Shown here: piece after piece, positions 8,080 to 16,311 of the stretch
Layout: every line of letters begins with the position of its first letter
How positions within the stretch are numbered: the first letter of the stretch is position 1
From: Spirochaetota bacterium
Lineage (GTDB): Bacteria > Spirochaetota > Spirochaetia > SZUA-6 > Fen-1364
DNA length: 42,492 nucleotides
NCBI GenBank assembly: GCA_026398635.1
Contig: JAPLSM010000190.1
Coordinates: 1-42,492, forward strand
Reading direction: 5' to 3'
Notes under the pieces: generated by a model
What the model was told of the DNA's origin: nothing
Databases searched by the model: none
What the model saw: only the letters and a program-made list of their open reading frames with translations
Made by a program: the position numbers and the translations under genes

Positions 8080-9617
8080 TTCTCGACTTCGGCAGCCAAA
8101 GCACGCAGCTCATCGGCAGGCGCGTGCGCCAGCTCGGTGTCTACAGCGAGATCGTCCCGGGGGATGTGCCGTTCGGGCGTACGGACCTCTCGGGGGTGCG
8201 CGGGATCATCCTCTCCGGGTCGCCTGCGTCGGTGTACGAGGCGGGCGCTCCGACGATCGACCCGCGCTTCTATGGGCTCGGGCTGCCGGTGCTCGGCATC
8301 TGCTATGGGCTGCACCGGATGACGACCGACCACGGCGGCCGGGTAGCCCCGCTCGGCCACAAGGAATACGGTCGGGCCCGGGTCGAGGTGCTGGCGGACG
8401 ATCCCCTGTTCGCGCGGGTGCCCGAGAGGAGCTTCGTGTCGTGGATGAGCCACGGCGACACGGTGGCCGAGACGCCACGGGGTTTTCGGGTCATCGCCCG
8501 GTCGGAGGGTGGGCTTCCCGCTGCCTTCGCAGACCCCGGACGCAGGATGTGGGGCGTGCAGTTCCACCCCGAGGCGAGTCATTGCGAGCACGGCATGGAG
8601 GTGCTCGAGGCGTTCGTGGCCGACATTGCCGGGGCTCACCGCGAATGGAACATGGATGCGTTCTTCAGGAGCGAGCGGGAGGACCTCGCCCGAAGGCTTG
8701 CGGGCAAGCCCGTGGTGCTCCTGATCTCGGGCGGCGTGGATTCCTCGGTCGTGGCTGCGCTGCTCCTGGCGAGCCTCGATCACGACGCGGTACACCTGCT
8801 GTACGTGGACACGGGCCTCATGCGCCAGGGCGAGTCCGGCGAGGTCATGGCGGGCCTGAGGGATCTCGGCGCCCGGCACCTGCACGCCGTGGACGCCTCC
8901 GAGCGCTTCTACGCGGGACTCGCCGGGGTCGGAGATCCGGAGCAAAAGCGACGGATCATCGGCGACCTGTTCATGACGGTCCAGCGGGAGGAGATCCAGA
9001 GGCTCGGGATCGCCGACTACTGGCTCGCCCAGGGCACGCTCTACACGGACCTCGTGGAAAGCGGGAAGGGAGTCGGTTCGAAGGCGACGGTCATCAAGAC
9101 CCACCACAATGTCCGTTCCCCCCTGGTCGAAGAGCTGCGTGCCAGCGGCCGTATCGTGGAACCGCTCGCTACGCTCTACAAGGACGAAGTCAGGGCCCTG
9201 GGCCTCGCCCTGGGGCTGAAGCGGGAGATCGTCTTCCGGCACCCTTTCCCGGGCCCGGGCCTGGCCGTGAGGATCCTCGGGGAGGTGACCCGGGAGAGGT
9301 GCGATCTCCTGCGCCGGGTCGACGCCCTGTTCCTCTCCGAACTGCGGTCCCGGGGGCTCTACGACCGCATCTGGCAGGCGTTCTGCGTGCTGCTCCCGCT
9401 CCGGTCGGTCGGCGTGTCGGGTGACGCACGGCGTTATGGATGGGTGGTGGGCCTGCGCGCGGTGGCGTCGCTGGACGCGATCACCGCCGACGTGTACCCG
9501 TTCGAAGCCCGGGACCTGCTCGAGATCTCCTCGCTCATCACGAACCGCATCCCCGAGGTCGGGCGGGTCGTCTATGACGTTTCGAGCAAGCCCCCGGCAA
9601 CCATCGAATGGGAGTGA
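8064..9617 (+). CDS. guaA: GMP synthase (glutamine-hydrolysing)
   Basis: Converts XMP to GMP with ATP and glutamine. The 517-residue protein has an N-terminal class I amidotransferase with nucleophile Cys80 in LGICYG and partner residues in GVQFHPEASH, then an ATP-pyrophosphatase domain with the PP-loop LLISGGVDSSVVAALLL, then a C-terminal dimerisation domain ending PPATIEWE. The start is TTG at 8064: the only nearby ATG (8047) is in the purA frame, and GGCAGGA lies about 4 bases upstream. It overlaps purA by 16 bases. With purB and purA it forms a compact cluster for both outputs of IMP; guaB is not in this window. Confidence 0.96.
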   Translation: MDTILILDFGSQSTQLIGRRVRQLGVYSEIVPGDVPFGRTDLSGVRGIILSGSPASVYEAGAPTIDPRFYGLGLPVLGICYGLHRMTTDHGGRVAPLGHKEYGRARVEVLADDPLFARVPERSFVSWMSHGDTVAETPRGFRVIARSEGGLPAAFADPGRRMWGVQFHPEASHCEHGMEVLEAFVADIAGAHREWNMDAFFRSEREDLARRLAGKPVVLLISGGVDSSVVAALLLASLDHDAVHLLYVDTGLMRQGESGEVMAGLRDLGARHLHAVDASERFYAGLAGVGDPEQKRRIIGDLFMTVQREEIQRLGIADYWLAQGTLYTDLVESGKGVGSKATVIKTHHNVRSPLVEELRASGRIVEPLATLYKDEVRALGLALGLKREIVFRHPFPGPGLAVRILGEVTRERCDLLRRVDALFLSELRSRGLYDRIWQAFCVLLPLRSVGVSGDARRYGWVVGLRAVASLDAITADVYPFEARDLLEISSLITNRIPEVGRVVYDVSSKPPATIEWE

Positions 9618-9636
9618 AAAAACCTCGTTTACCCAC

Positions 9637-9666
9637 TTGAGGAAATGGCGGTACGTTTCCGATAAG
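9637..9666 (+). promoter_or_regulatory. Candidate promoter for the HTH/zinc-ribbon gene
   Basis: TTGAGG (9637-9642), an 18-base spacer, then GATAAG (9661-9666), placed 20-50 bases after guaA in a locally A/T-richer gap. If it is used, transcription starts near 9673. That is downstream of the first in-frame ATG (9668) and just before the GAGGAG ribosome site, which supports ATG 9689 as the start. Confidence 0.4.
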
Positions 9667-9688
9667 CATGGTAAGCGAGGAGCAGACG

Positions 9689-10090
9689 ATGCCAGCCGAC
9701 CTGCTGCCGGACGATCCCTCGGTCCAGGTGATGCTCTCCTGGATCATGTCGACCTTCGAAATGACCAAGGCCGACATTGCTCGGATGTTTCAGCGTACGC
9801 AGTCCACGATCCACCATTGGCTCGCCACGGGCAACATCTCCCACCGGAACCTGATGAAAGTGCGCTCGAGCTGGTATTTCCTCCACAATGCGCGTGACCC
9901 TCACGGGAGCGAGCGCCGGTGCGAATCGTGCGAGCGGTGGCTCTCCCAACGTGACTACCGGCAAGGCAAGGCGATCTGTCATGGGTGCGAGAATTCGCGC
10001 ACCCTGCGCTACTACTGGGCCCACCGCGAGGAACAGCTGTCCAAGCGCAAGGCAAAGAACTGGTACAACAAGCGCGCTGCCGCACGCTGA
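9689..10090 (+). CDS. Small helix-turn-helix plus zinc-ribbon protein, function unknown
   Basis: A 133-residue basic protein. Residues about 15-65 look like a helix-turn-helix (MTKADIARMFQRTQSTIHHW). A zinc-ribbon-like motif follows, Cys78-x2-Cys81-x15-Cys97-x2-Cys100, and then a Lys/Arg/Tyr-rich tail (KRKAKNWYNKR). CxxC...CxxC followed by a basic helix is common in small phage-type or HNH-associated proteins, but no HNH catalytic residues are present here. It probably binds DNA or RNA; the target is unknown. Start ATG 9689 is preferred over 9668 because GAGGAG (9677-9682) sits 6 bases before it. It stands alone between guaA and the V-ATPase unit, so it might regulate a neighbour, but nothing shows this. 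Confidence 0.75.
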   Translation: MPADLLPDDPSVQVMLSWIMSTFEMTKADIARMFQRTQSTIHHWLATGNISHRNLMKVRSSWYFLHNARDPHGSERRCESCERWLSQRDYRQGKAICHGCENSRTLRYYWAHREEQLSKRKAKNWYNKRAAAR

Positions 10091-10102
10091 TCGCCCTGAG
10101 CC

Positions 10103-10131
10103 TTCCCACGCAACCCTGATTCTGGTATTCT
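10103..10131 (+). promoter_or_regulatory. Candidate promoter for the V-ATPase transcription unit
   Basis: TTCCCA (10103-10108), 17 bases, then TATTCT (10126-10131) with an extended TG one base before the -10. The ATG of the first lipoprotein follows 9 bases later with no Shine-Dalgarno sequence between, so transcription from here would give an essentially leaderless mRNA. Each hexamer matches only 4/6. Confidence 0.4.
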
Positions 10132-10140
10132 ACCGGCGAC

Positions 10141-10749
10141 ATGCGCACGGTGATCCTCGTCTGCCTCTGCGCTGCACTGCTGTGTTCGTGCGTTGGCGTG
10201 GAAAGCGGACTTTTGATCAGGAACGACGGTTCCGGAACGCTCACCCTCGAGTACCGCATTTCCCGGTCCGCGGCGGATCTCGGCCGGACTCCCGACAAGG
10301 ACGCACCCGTGCCGCTCCCTGTCGAGAAGGCTGACTTCCTGCGGGCGATCGCCGGCATCCCCGGTGTACGCCTCGCCCGGTACACGCGTCGCGCGGACGA
10401 GGAGAACGTCTCCATCCACGCGGAGATCGCGTTCAAGCGGCTCGAGGAACTCGCAAAGGTGCCGTCACTCCGCGACGCCGGCCTCTCCTTCGTCGAGAGC
10501 GGCGGGACCCGGACCCTGACACAGGTAGTGGCCGGCGCTCCCGAGTCCCCGCCGACCGCCGAGAGCCTCGCGATGATCGATTCCCTCTTCGCGGGCGGCA
10601 GCGTCACCGTCGTCCTCAAGACGCCGGCACCGATGACGTCGGGTCCCATCGGCACGCTGTCCGCTGACCGCCGGATGCTCGCCTGGACCGCGACGATTGG
10701 CGATCTCGCTCGTCGAACGGGCAGCGTGGTGCTCACGGCCACCTGGTGA
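10141..10749 (+). CDS. Predicted lipoprotein, first gene of the V-ATPase unit
   Basis: A 202-residue protein with a short lipoprotein signal peptide (MRTVILVCLCAALLCSC), where LCSC acts as lipobox with Cys17 as the likely acylated residue. The mature part mixes beta and alpha stretches (GLLIRNDGSGTLTLEYRISR near the N-terminus); I recognise no family. The start is ATG 10141 with no ribosome-binding site upstream, only a -10-like TATTCT. It lies 11 bases before a second lipoprotein gene and then the ATPase genes, in the same direction. Co-expression with the pump is likely, but a functional link is inference. Confidence 0.8.
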   Translation: MRTVILVCLCAALLCSCVGVESGLLIRNDGSGTLTLEYRISRSAADLGRTPDKDAPVPLPVEKADFLRAIAGIPGVRLARYTRRADEENVSIHAEIAFKRLEELAKVPSLRDAGLSFVESGGTRTLTQVVAGAPESPPTAESLAMIDSLFAGGSVTVVLKTPAPMTSGPIGTLSADRRMLAWTATIGDLARRTGSVVLTATW

Positions 10750-10760
10750 GGGGGACGGCC

Positions 10761-11888
10761 ATGAAACGCGTTACCGCTCTCGTCGCTCTCGCCTGCGCCC
10801 TTGCCGCTTCCTGCGTTTCGACCGGATCCGCGCCGGCCTCCCCTCCGTCGAGTGCCGCCGCGGCCGAACGCATGCGGGAGTATCTCGACAACGGGATGGC
10901 GAAGATCGGCGACGGCGCTGTGGCCGAGGGCGCGCGGCAGCTCGTCACCGTGCTCGCCGAGCGGCGGAAGCCGGGAGTGGCGGGGGCAGAGGCCGACGAG
11001 ATCGCCGGCCTGGCCGAGACGGAGCTCGCGAAGCTGGGCGCCGCGCTCTCCCTCGAGGCCGGACCCGAGTGGCTGGACGAGGCGAATAACCAGCGCACCG
11101 GCAGCACGCTCGACGTCGGCACGCCGAAGGCGCTTCAGCCCAGCGTGATCCTCACCTACAACATGGGCAGGGGCCGCAGCCTTGTGGCCGGAGCACCCGT
11201 CGCGTTCAGCTTCGAGCGCGGCGGCGGCACCTTGACCGCCGCAGTCAACACGAACGAGCTGGGCCAGGCCACCTGTTCGCTCGGCCGGTTCGACAGCACG
11301 GCAAGCGAGCAGGTCATTCGCGCCGCGGTCGAGTACCGGGTGGAGGGTTTCGTCTGGCGGTTCGAGGGTGTCATGAAGGATTTCGCCTACGCCCCGCCCG
11401 GGCGCAGGGCGGTCATCCTGGCCCTCGAACGGACGTCATCGGGTGTCGTTCAGCCGCCGGTCATCATCGACGCCGTGTTCAATGCGCTCAAGAGCGTGGA
11501 CCTCGACTTCTCGCATTACGATGGTGCGCTCGCTCCCGACCGGTTCCTGAAACTGTTCGCCGGAGATCCTGCCGCCATCAAGGCGCTCAAACTGGAGGGG
11601 GACACCGCGTACCTTGTCACCGTGCTGAACGACTGCGCACAAGCGAAGCAGGTGGTGCTCGACGGGAAGACCTACAACATCTGGAAGGCTACGGCAACCG
11701 CCACCATCCGGCTGATCCGCACGGCCGACGGGAAGATCATGTTCTCGGGGACGACGGACGCGGCGGGGCAGGGCGGTACCTCCGAGAAGGCGGCTTCCGA
11801 CGGGCTGGCCGCGGCCGCATCTGCGATGGCGAAGATGCTCGCGGGCCGGCTCACCGAGATCGAGTCCGCGCTCGCGGAGAGGAACTAG
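10761..11888 (+). CDS. Predicted lipoprotein, second gene of the V-ATPase unit
   Basis: A 375-residue protein with a signal peptide ending LAASC (Cys18), a spirochete-tolerant lipobox. The mature protein starts with a Ser/Pro/Ala-rich tether. A helical segment follows (about 35-100, with EGARQLVTVLAER), then a beta-rich middle. The C-terminal part (ALKLEGDTAYLVTVLNDCAQ to SDGLAAAASAMAKMLAGRL) resembles the layout of LPP20/FlgT-like outer-envelope lipoproteins, though I cannot name the family. ATG 10761 is chosen over GTG 10746 because the GTGAGGGGG before it gives a ribosome site and the signal peptide begins there. It ends 5 bases before the ATPase genes. Confidence 0.8.
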   Translation: MKRVTALVALACALAASCVSTGSAPASPPSSAAAAERMREYLDNGMAKIGDGAVAEGARQLVTVLAERRKPGVAGAEADEIAGLAETELAKLGAALSLEAGPEWLDEANNQRTGSTLDVGTPKALQPSVILTYNMGRGRSLVAGAPVAFSFERGGGTLTAAVNTNELGQATCSLGRFDSTASEQVIRAAVEYRVEGFVWRFEGVMKDFAYAPPGRRAVILALERTSSGVVQPPVIIDAVFNALKSVDLDFSHYDGALAPDRFLKLFAGDPAAIKALKLEGDTAYLVTVLNDCAQAKQVVLDGKTYNIWKATATATIRLIRTADGKIMFSGTTDAAGQGGTSEKAASDGLAAAASAMAKMLAGRLTEIESALAERN

Positions 11889-11893
11889 GGCCC

Positions 11894-12205
11894 ATGGACG
11901 TCCTGAAGGAGATCCAGCAGGCGGAGGCGCAGGCCCGCGGAATCGAACGCGAGTACGCGGAGAAGGCGAAATCCCTCGCAGCCGGCACGGCCGAGGAGCT
12001 GGCACGGCTGCAGGCCGAGCGGGAAGCCGCCCTCAAGCGAGAACTGGCGGCTCTGAAGGCGACGCTCGACCAGGACCTTGAGCGCGAGAACAAGGCGGCC
12101 TCCGACCGCACCCGCACCGAGCTCGCCAAGCTCGAGACCCGCACGCGCGCGCGAGGAGAGGCCGCGGCGGCTATCATACTCGGAAAGGCCGGTCTCTCGA
12201 GATGA
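11894..12205 (+). CDS. V-type ATPase peripheral-stalk subunit, G/H-like coiled coil
   Basis: A 103-residue, almost entirely charged coiled coil (EIQQAEAQARGIEREYAEKA, then long Glu/Lys/Arg/Ala heptads). It matches the small stalk subunit called NtpF in Enterococcus, AhaH in archaea and G in eukaryotes, which pairs with subunit E to hold the catalytic head against subunit I. The family identity rests on size, heptads and position at the head of the ATPase genes; sequence conservation is low in this family. It ends in ATGA shared with ntpI. Confidence 0.8.
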   Translation: MDVLKEIQQAEAQARGIEREYAEKAKSLAAGTAEELARLQAEREAALKRELAALKATLDQDLERENKAASDRTRTELAKLETRTRARGEAAAAIILGKAGLSR

Positions 12206-14220
12206 GCATCGCACGCATGCTCCACGCCGACCTCGTGTGCGACGCCGGCGCGGGTGCCGATCTCGTGTCGCGTCTCGAGCGGGCCGGCATCCTCCAGGTC
12301 ATCGACCTGCACCAGGGTCTTCCCGAGGAGCTCGGCGTCATCGAGCGCAGGCCGGATCTCGATGCTCCCGGCCTGGACGAGGAGCTTCAGAAGGTCCGCC
12401 AGGTGCTCGAAACGTTCGACCGGTTCCTGCCGGTGAAGAAGGGGATGCTGCAGGGCTTCTTCGGGTCCCCGCCGTTCGTCACGGAGCAGCAGCTGCAGGA
12501 GATCGCCGAACGCCTCGATGCCGACCGGTACGCGCCGGAGCTTCAGCAGCGCACTGAAGAGCACGATCGAACGATCTCTGAGCTCGAGGATGCACGGGAA
12601 CTCCAAGCCCGGCTCGCGCCGTGGGAAGCCCTGGATCTCGATCTCGCGGCGCTGGCGTCGGCGCGTCACTCATCAATTGTGACCGTCCAGGCGACCACTA
12701 CCCAGCACGAGACCCTCTCCACCCTCGTGCGCGAGTCTGGTGCCGGCAGCGACTTCGCCTGGCAGGAAGTCGGGCATGACGACAGGACGCTGTGGGGAGG
12801 CTGGGCGACCCTCGCCGATCGGCGCGCCGACCTGGAAGGGTGGATTCGGCAGGCCGGCGTCTCGCCCGTGCACCTTCCCGATATCGCCGAGACTCCTCGA
12901 GTCGCGCTGGCCCGGCTCGCCACAAAGATCGCTACCCTCGAGAGTCGCCGGGATGCGCTCGCCTCCAGCCTGGCCGCCGATGCCGCCGAGAAGCGTCCGC
13001 TGGCGCAGGCCCTGCACGACGAGCTCGCAAACCAGCGGAAGAACACCCGGGTGCCGGGCAGCTTCTTCTCCACCAGGACTGTCACCGTCGCGCGCGGGTG
13101 GGTGCTCGAACGCGATCGGGTCCGGCTGGAAGCCCTGGCCGCGGAGGCGGGAGCGGACCTCGTGCTCCGCAAGCCCCTGAAGGAGGAGAGCCCGCCGGTG
13201 TTCCTCGTGAACCGCAGGCTCCTCAGGCCGTACCAGATCCTGCTCGAGATGTTTGGGCTGCCCTCGTACACGGGATTCGATCCCACCGTCTTCGTAGGCG
13301 TGGCCATGACGCTCTTCTACTCGATCTGCCTCGGCGACGTGGGGTACGGTCTCGTGCAGGTGCTCCTCGCGGTCCTCCTGAAACGCAAGTACAAACCGGC
13401 GGCCGGTACCCGGCTCTTCCTGGACCTGTTCGTCCAGCTCGGCATCGGCGCCGCGTGCTTCGGCCTGCTCACCTGGAGCTTCTTCGGCACCAGCCCCGGG
13501 TACAAGCCGGGCGGTCCTAAGATCCTCGGCATCCTGCCCCTGATCTCCCCGACGAACGACTTCCTGCTGATCATCGGCGTGGGACTCGCTGTGGGCGTCC
13601 TCGTGCAGATGTCCTCGATCGGCGCGGGGCTCGTGAACGCGTTGAAGAACGGCGACGTGAAGGCAGCGATCTTCGACTTCGGCGCGTGGCTGGCGATGCT
13701 GTTCGGGCTGCAGCTCTGGGCGGCTACGAAGTTTCTGCCGGGCCTGCCCGCCGTCGTCTCCACCGTGGGGCTCGCGATCATGAGCCTCGGGGCCCTCGTG
13801 ATCATCGGTTTCGCCGGCCGGGACGCGAAGACCATCGGCGGACGCCTGGCTACGGGGGTCATCTCCCTTTATGGCATCGTCGGGGCCTACGGCATCGTCT
13901 CATACTTCTCGGACGTGCTCTCGTTCTCGCGCCTCGCCATCCTGAACCTGACCAGCGGCTTCATCGCGATGGTCGGCAACCTGCTGGGCTCCCTTGTGAC
14001 CTCGACGGCCGGGGTGCTCGCGACGATCCTCACACTGCCGTTCGGCATCCTGATCGTAGTGCTCTTCCACGTGCTGAACGTCGTGCTCTCCATGCAGGGG
14101 GCGTTCATCCACTCCCTGCGGCTCAACTACCTGGAATCCTTCGGCCGCTACTACCGTGGCGGCGGACGGCCCTTCCTCCCGCTGCGTCGGGAGGGGACCC
14201 ATTATCGCTTCGAACAGTAG
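12202..14220 (+). CDS. ntpI: V-type ATPase subunit I (a-type stator, membrane)
   Basis: A 672-residue protein. The N-terminal ~360 residues are cytoplasmic and alternate coiled-coil and alpha/beta lobes that contact the peripheral stalks. From about residue 366 (MTLFYSICLGDVGYGL) the C-terminal half has about seven to eight transmembrane helices that form the two ion half-channels next to the K ring. The essential arginine is Arg577 in LSFSRLAILNL, the conserved SxSRLxxL element. The start ATG overlaps the preceding stop by 4 bases. Length is typical (640-680). Confidence 0.95.
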   Translation: MSIARMLHADLVCDAGAGADLVSRLERAGILQVIDLHQGLPEELGVIERRPDLDAPGLDEELQKVRQVLETFDRFLPVKKGMLQGFFGSPPFVTEQQLQEIAERLDADRYAPELQQRTEEHDRTISELEDARELQARLAPWEALDLDLAALASARHSSIVTVQATTTQHETLSTLVRESGAGSDFAWQEVGHDDRTLWGGWATLADRRADLEGWIRQAGVSPVHLPDIAETPRVALARLATKIATLESRRDALASSLAADAAEKRPLAQALHDELANQRKNTRVPGSFFSTRTVTVARGWVLERDRVRLEALAAEAGADLVLRKPLKEESPPVFLVNRRLLRPYQILLEMFGLPSYTGFDPTVFVGVAMTLFYSICLGDVGYGLVQVLLAVLLKRKYKPAAGTRLFLDLFVQLGIGAACFGLLTWSFFGTSPGYKPGGPKILGILPLISPTNDFLLIIGVGLAVGVLVQMSSIGAGLVNALKNGDVKAAIFDFGAWLAMLFGLQLWAATKFLPGLPAVVSTVGLAIMSLGALVIIGFAGRDAKTIGGRLATGVISLYGIVGAYGIVSYFSDVLSFSRLAILNLTSGFIAMVGNLLGSLVTSTAGVLATILTLPFGILIVVLFHVLNVVLSMQGAFIHSLRLNYLESFGRYYRGGGRPFLPLRREGTHYRFEQ

Positions 14221-14232
14221 GAGGCTCACCAG

Positions 14233-14721
14233 ATGGATTTTTCGATCGGATTCGGCATCGCCCTGGCTGGCGGCGCTCTGGCCGCGGGCATGGGCGCCTC
14301 GGGCGCCTCGATCGGCGTGGGGCTGGCCGGCGAGATGGCGGCTGGCGTTCTGTCGGAGGATCCCGACAAGTTCGGCCAGATGCTCATCCTCCAGGCGCTC
14401 CCCGGCACGCAGGCCATCTACAGCCTCGTCGTGGCCATCCTCGTCATGGTGAAGCTGCAGGTCTTCGGCGGGGGCGGCGGCCTGTACGACCTCCCCCTGG
14501 CGAAGGGAATCGCGGTCTTCGCCGCCTGCATCCCCTGCATGCTCGGGGAGTTCATCTCCGCGATCTGGCAGGGACGGGCATCGGTCGGCGCGGCCGGCAT
14601 GGTGGCCAGACGCCCAGACGCGTTCGGCAAGGCTGTCATCCTGCCCGCCATGGTCGAGACCTTCGCGCTGCTCAGCCTGATCGCGACCATCCTGCTGCTC
14701 ATGATCGCGATCCAGTTCTAG
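14233..14721 (+). CDS. ntpK: V-type ATPase subunit K, rotor ring (predicted Na+ type)
   Basis: A 162-residue, four-helix proteolipid: two fused hairpins with only the second carrying the ion-binding carboxylate (Glu142 in LPAMVETFALL). The first hairpin has LPGTQ in its place. Aligned by eye to Enterococcus hirae NtpK, all five Na+ ligands are kept: Leu56, Thr59, Gln60 (LPGTQ), Gln113 (WQGRAS) and Glu142. A Na+-translocating ring is therefore predicted; this is inference from ligand residues. The ribosome site GGAGG lies just before ATG. The loop after helix 2 is glycine-rich (FGGGGGLYD), longer than in E. hirae. Confidence 0.96.
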   Translation: MDFSIGFGIALAGGALAAGMGASGASIGVGLAGEMAAGVLSEDPDKFGQMLILQALPGTQAIYSLVVAILVMVKLQVFGGGGGLYDLPLAKGIAVFAACIPCMLGEFISAIWQGRASVGAAGMVARRPDAFGKAVILPAMVETFALLSLIATILLLMIAIQF

Positions 14722-14730
14722 GACCTCGGG

Positions 14731-15303
14731 ATGCCAGAAACGAGCATCGCGCGCCGGATCCTCGAGGCTGCCCGGCGCGCGGGCGAAGAAACGCTGGCCG
14801 CGGAACGCGCCCGGCAGGCCGAGGCGCTGAGGCAGGGGTCCGACCGCATCGACGCCGCAATGGCCGCACGCCGGGTGGCGGCGGAGAAGCGCCTTCGGGA
14901 GTCGCTCCAGCAGGCGGTATCCGCCTTCCGGCTGGCTGAGGCCAACCGCGTACGCACCGAACGCCGGAAGTCCCTCGACGGCGTGGTGGCGGGAGCGTGG
15001 CGGAAGGCACTCGAGCCCGCGGCCTACCGGGCCTGGATCGAGCGCACTCTCTCCGATCACTGCCGGAAGGGCGACGAGATCGTGGTCGCCGGGTCACAAA
15101 GATCCCAGTTCGAGAAGGACTTCGCGCCGTTGCTCGCGAAGCACGGGGTGCGGCTGTCGGACGAACGCGGCGTGTTCCAGGCCGGCTTCGTGGCAGTGCG
15201 GCCCGGTTCCGGCCTGCGTCTGAATTGCTCGCTCGACAAGGCGTTCGCCGAGGCGTTGCGCGCGACCGAGATAGAGGTCGGCCGCACGCTCTTCGCCTCG
15301 TAG
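14731..15303 (+). CDS. ntpE: V-type ATPase subunit E (peripheral stalk)
   Basis: A 190-residue protein: an N-terminal ~95-residue coiled coil (ILEAARRAGEETLAAERARQ) and a C-terminal alpha/beta head that ends in the typical GFVAVRPGSGLRLNCSLDKA strand-turn-strand. It pairs with the G/H-like coil to form the outer stalk bound to subunit B. Position after K and before C is that of the E. hirae operon. ATG 14731 lies 9 bases after ntpK. Confidence 0.9.
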   Translation: MPETSIARRILEAARRAGEETLAAERARQAEALRQGSDRIDAAMAARRVAAEKRLRESLQQAVSAFRLAEANRVRTERRKSLDGVVAGAWRKALEPAAYRAWIERTLSDHCRKGDEIVVAGSQRSQFEKDFAPLLAKHGVRLSDERGVFQAGFVAVRPGSGLRLNCSLDKAFAEALRATEIEVGRTLFAS

Positions 15304-15315
15304 AAGGGCGGCGAG

Positions 15316-16311
15316 GTGGGAAGGGTTCCGGGCTACAACTTCCTCTGCGGCATCCTCCGCAGCCGGGAGACCGGATTCGTCACGGCACAGCGCCTCGAAG
15401 CCGTGCTCGCGGCTCGCGGGTTCGACGACGCCGTGGCGCAGCTTCCCGACGGCCCGTTCGCCGCGGAAGTGCGCCGGGCGCCGGGCTTCGAAGGTCTCGA
15501 ACGGGGGGCCCGCGCGGAAACCGCAGCGCTGCGCGACCTGCTCGCGAAGTATTCGCCCAGCGCTTCGCTGGAGGGGCTGCTGCTGGCACCCCTCGACTGG
15601 TTCAACCTGAAGGTTGCGGTCCTCCAGAAGCTCACCGGCAGGCGCGACGAGCGGCTCCCGGGTCCCGAGGGCAGCCTGCGCTTCACCGAGGTGAGCGCCA
15701 TGGCGGAAGCCGGGCGCTACGAGGGCCTCGCCCGATCGTTCGCCGACGCGCTTGGCGCCGCGCTCGCCGCGTACAACGAGGCAGGGCACAGCACCCAGGC
15801 GTTCGAGCTGGCACTGGACCGGCAGCGGGAGCTTGCGCTGCTCGCCCTGGCCCGGGACGTCTCGAGCGAGCTGGGAAGTCACGCCGGGGAATCGGCGGAC
15901 CTGTCGGCGGCGCTCGTGCTCTCACGTGCCGCGCTGGCAGGCATTCCCTGGACCGTGGCGCGGCATGCCTTCGCCGGCCACGTCGACGAGGCGCGCTTCG
16001 CCGAGCTCGCCGGCTTGAAACCGGCCGAATGGGCTGCCAGAGTCGGCGGCATCGGCAGCACGGTCATCCGCGAGGTGCTCGCCGCAGTCGCCGCAGGCGG
16101 GGACGTGGCGGAGATAGCCGCGGCGCGCCGGCGGAAGCTCGCGACGCGCATCAGGGACTGGCGCTTCCGGCCGCCCTCGGCGGAGTACGCGTACTGGTGG
16201 ATGTCGCGCAAGCTTGCGGACCTCGCGAATCTGCGGCTCGCGCTCGTTTGCCGGCTGAATGGCCTGCCGGAGGCGGAAACGCGGAAGAGGATCGACGATG
16301 GCCTCCTATAG
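15316..16311 (+). CDS. ntpC: V-type ATPase subunit C (d-type, central-stalk socket)
   Basis: A 331-residue all-helical protein that joins the D/F shaft to the K ring. Family marks are the N-terminal YNFLCGILRSRETGFVTAQR, the middle LLLAPLDWFNLKVAVLQKL and the C-terminal RPPSAEYAYWWMSRKLADLA, the usual W-x-x-x-K-x-x-E/D-x-x-N-x-R region near the end. The start is GTG 15316, 12 bases after ntpE, with GGCGAG upstream. Its last 14 bases overlap the subunit F gene. Length agrees with bacterial and archaeal C subunits (about 330-360). Confidence 0.9.
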   Translation: MGRVPGYNFLCGILRSRETGFVTAQRLEAVLAARGFDDAVAQLPDGPFAAEVRRAPGFEGLERGARAETAALRDLLAKYSPSASLEGLLLAPLDWFNLKVAVLQKLTGRRDERLPGPEGSLRFTEVSAMAEAGRYEGLARSFADALGAALAAYNEAGHSTQAFELALDRQRELALLALARDVSSELGSHAGESADLSAALVLSRAALAGIPWTVARHAFAGHVDEARFAELAGLKPAEWAARVGGIGSTVIREVLAAVAAGGDVAEIAAARRRKLATRIRDWRFRPPSAEYAYWWMSRKLADLANLRLALVCRLNGLPEAETRKRIDDGLL

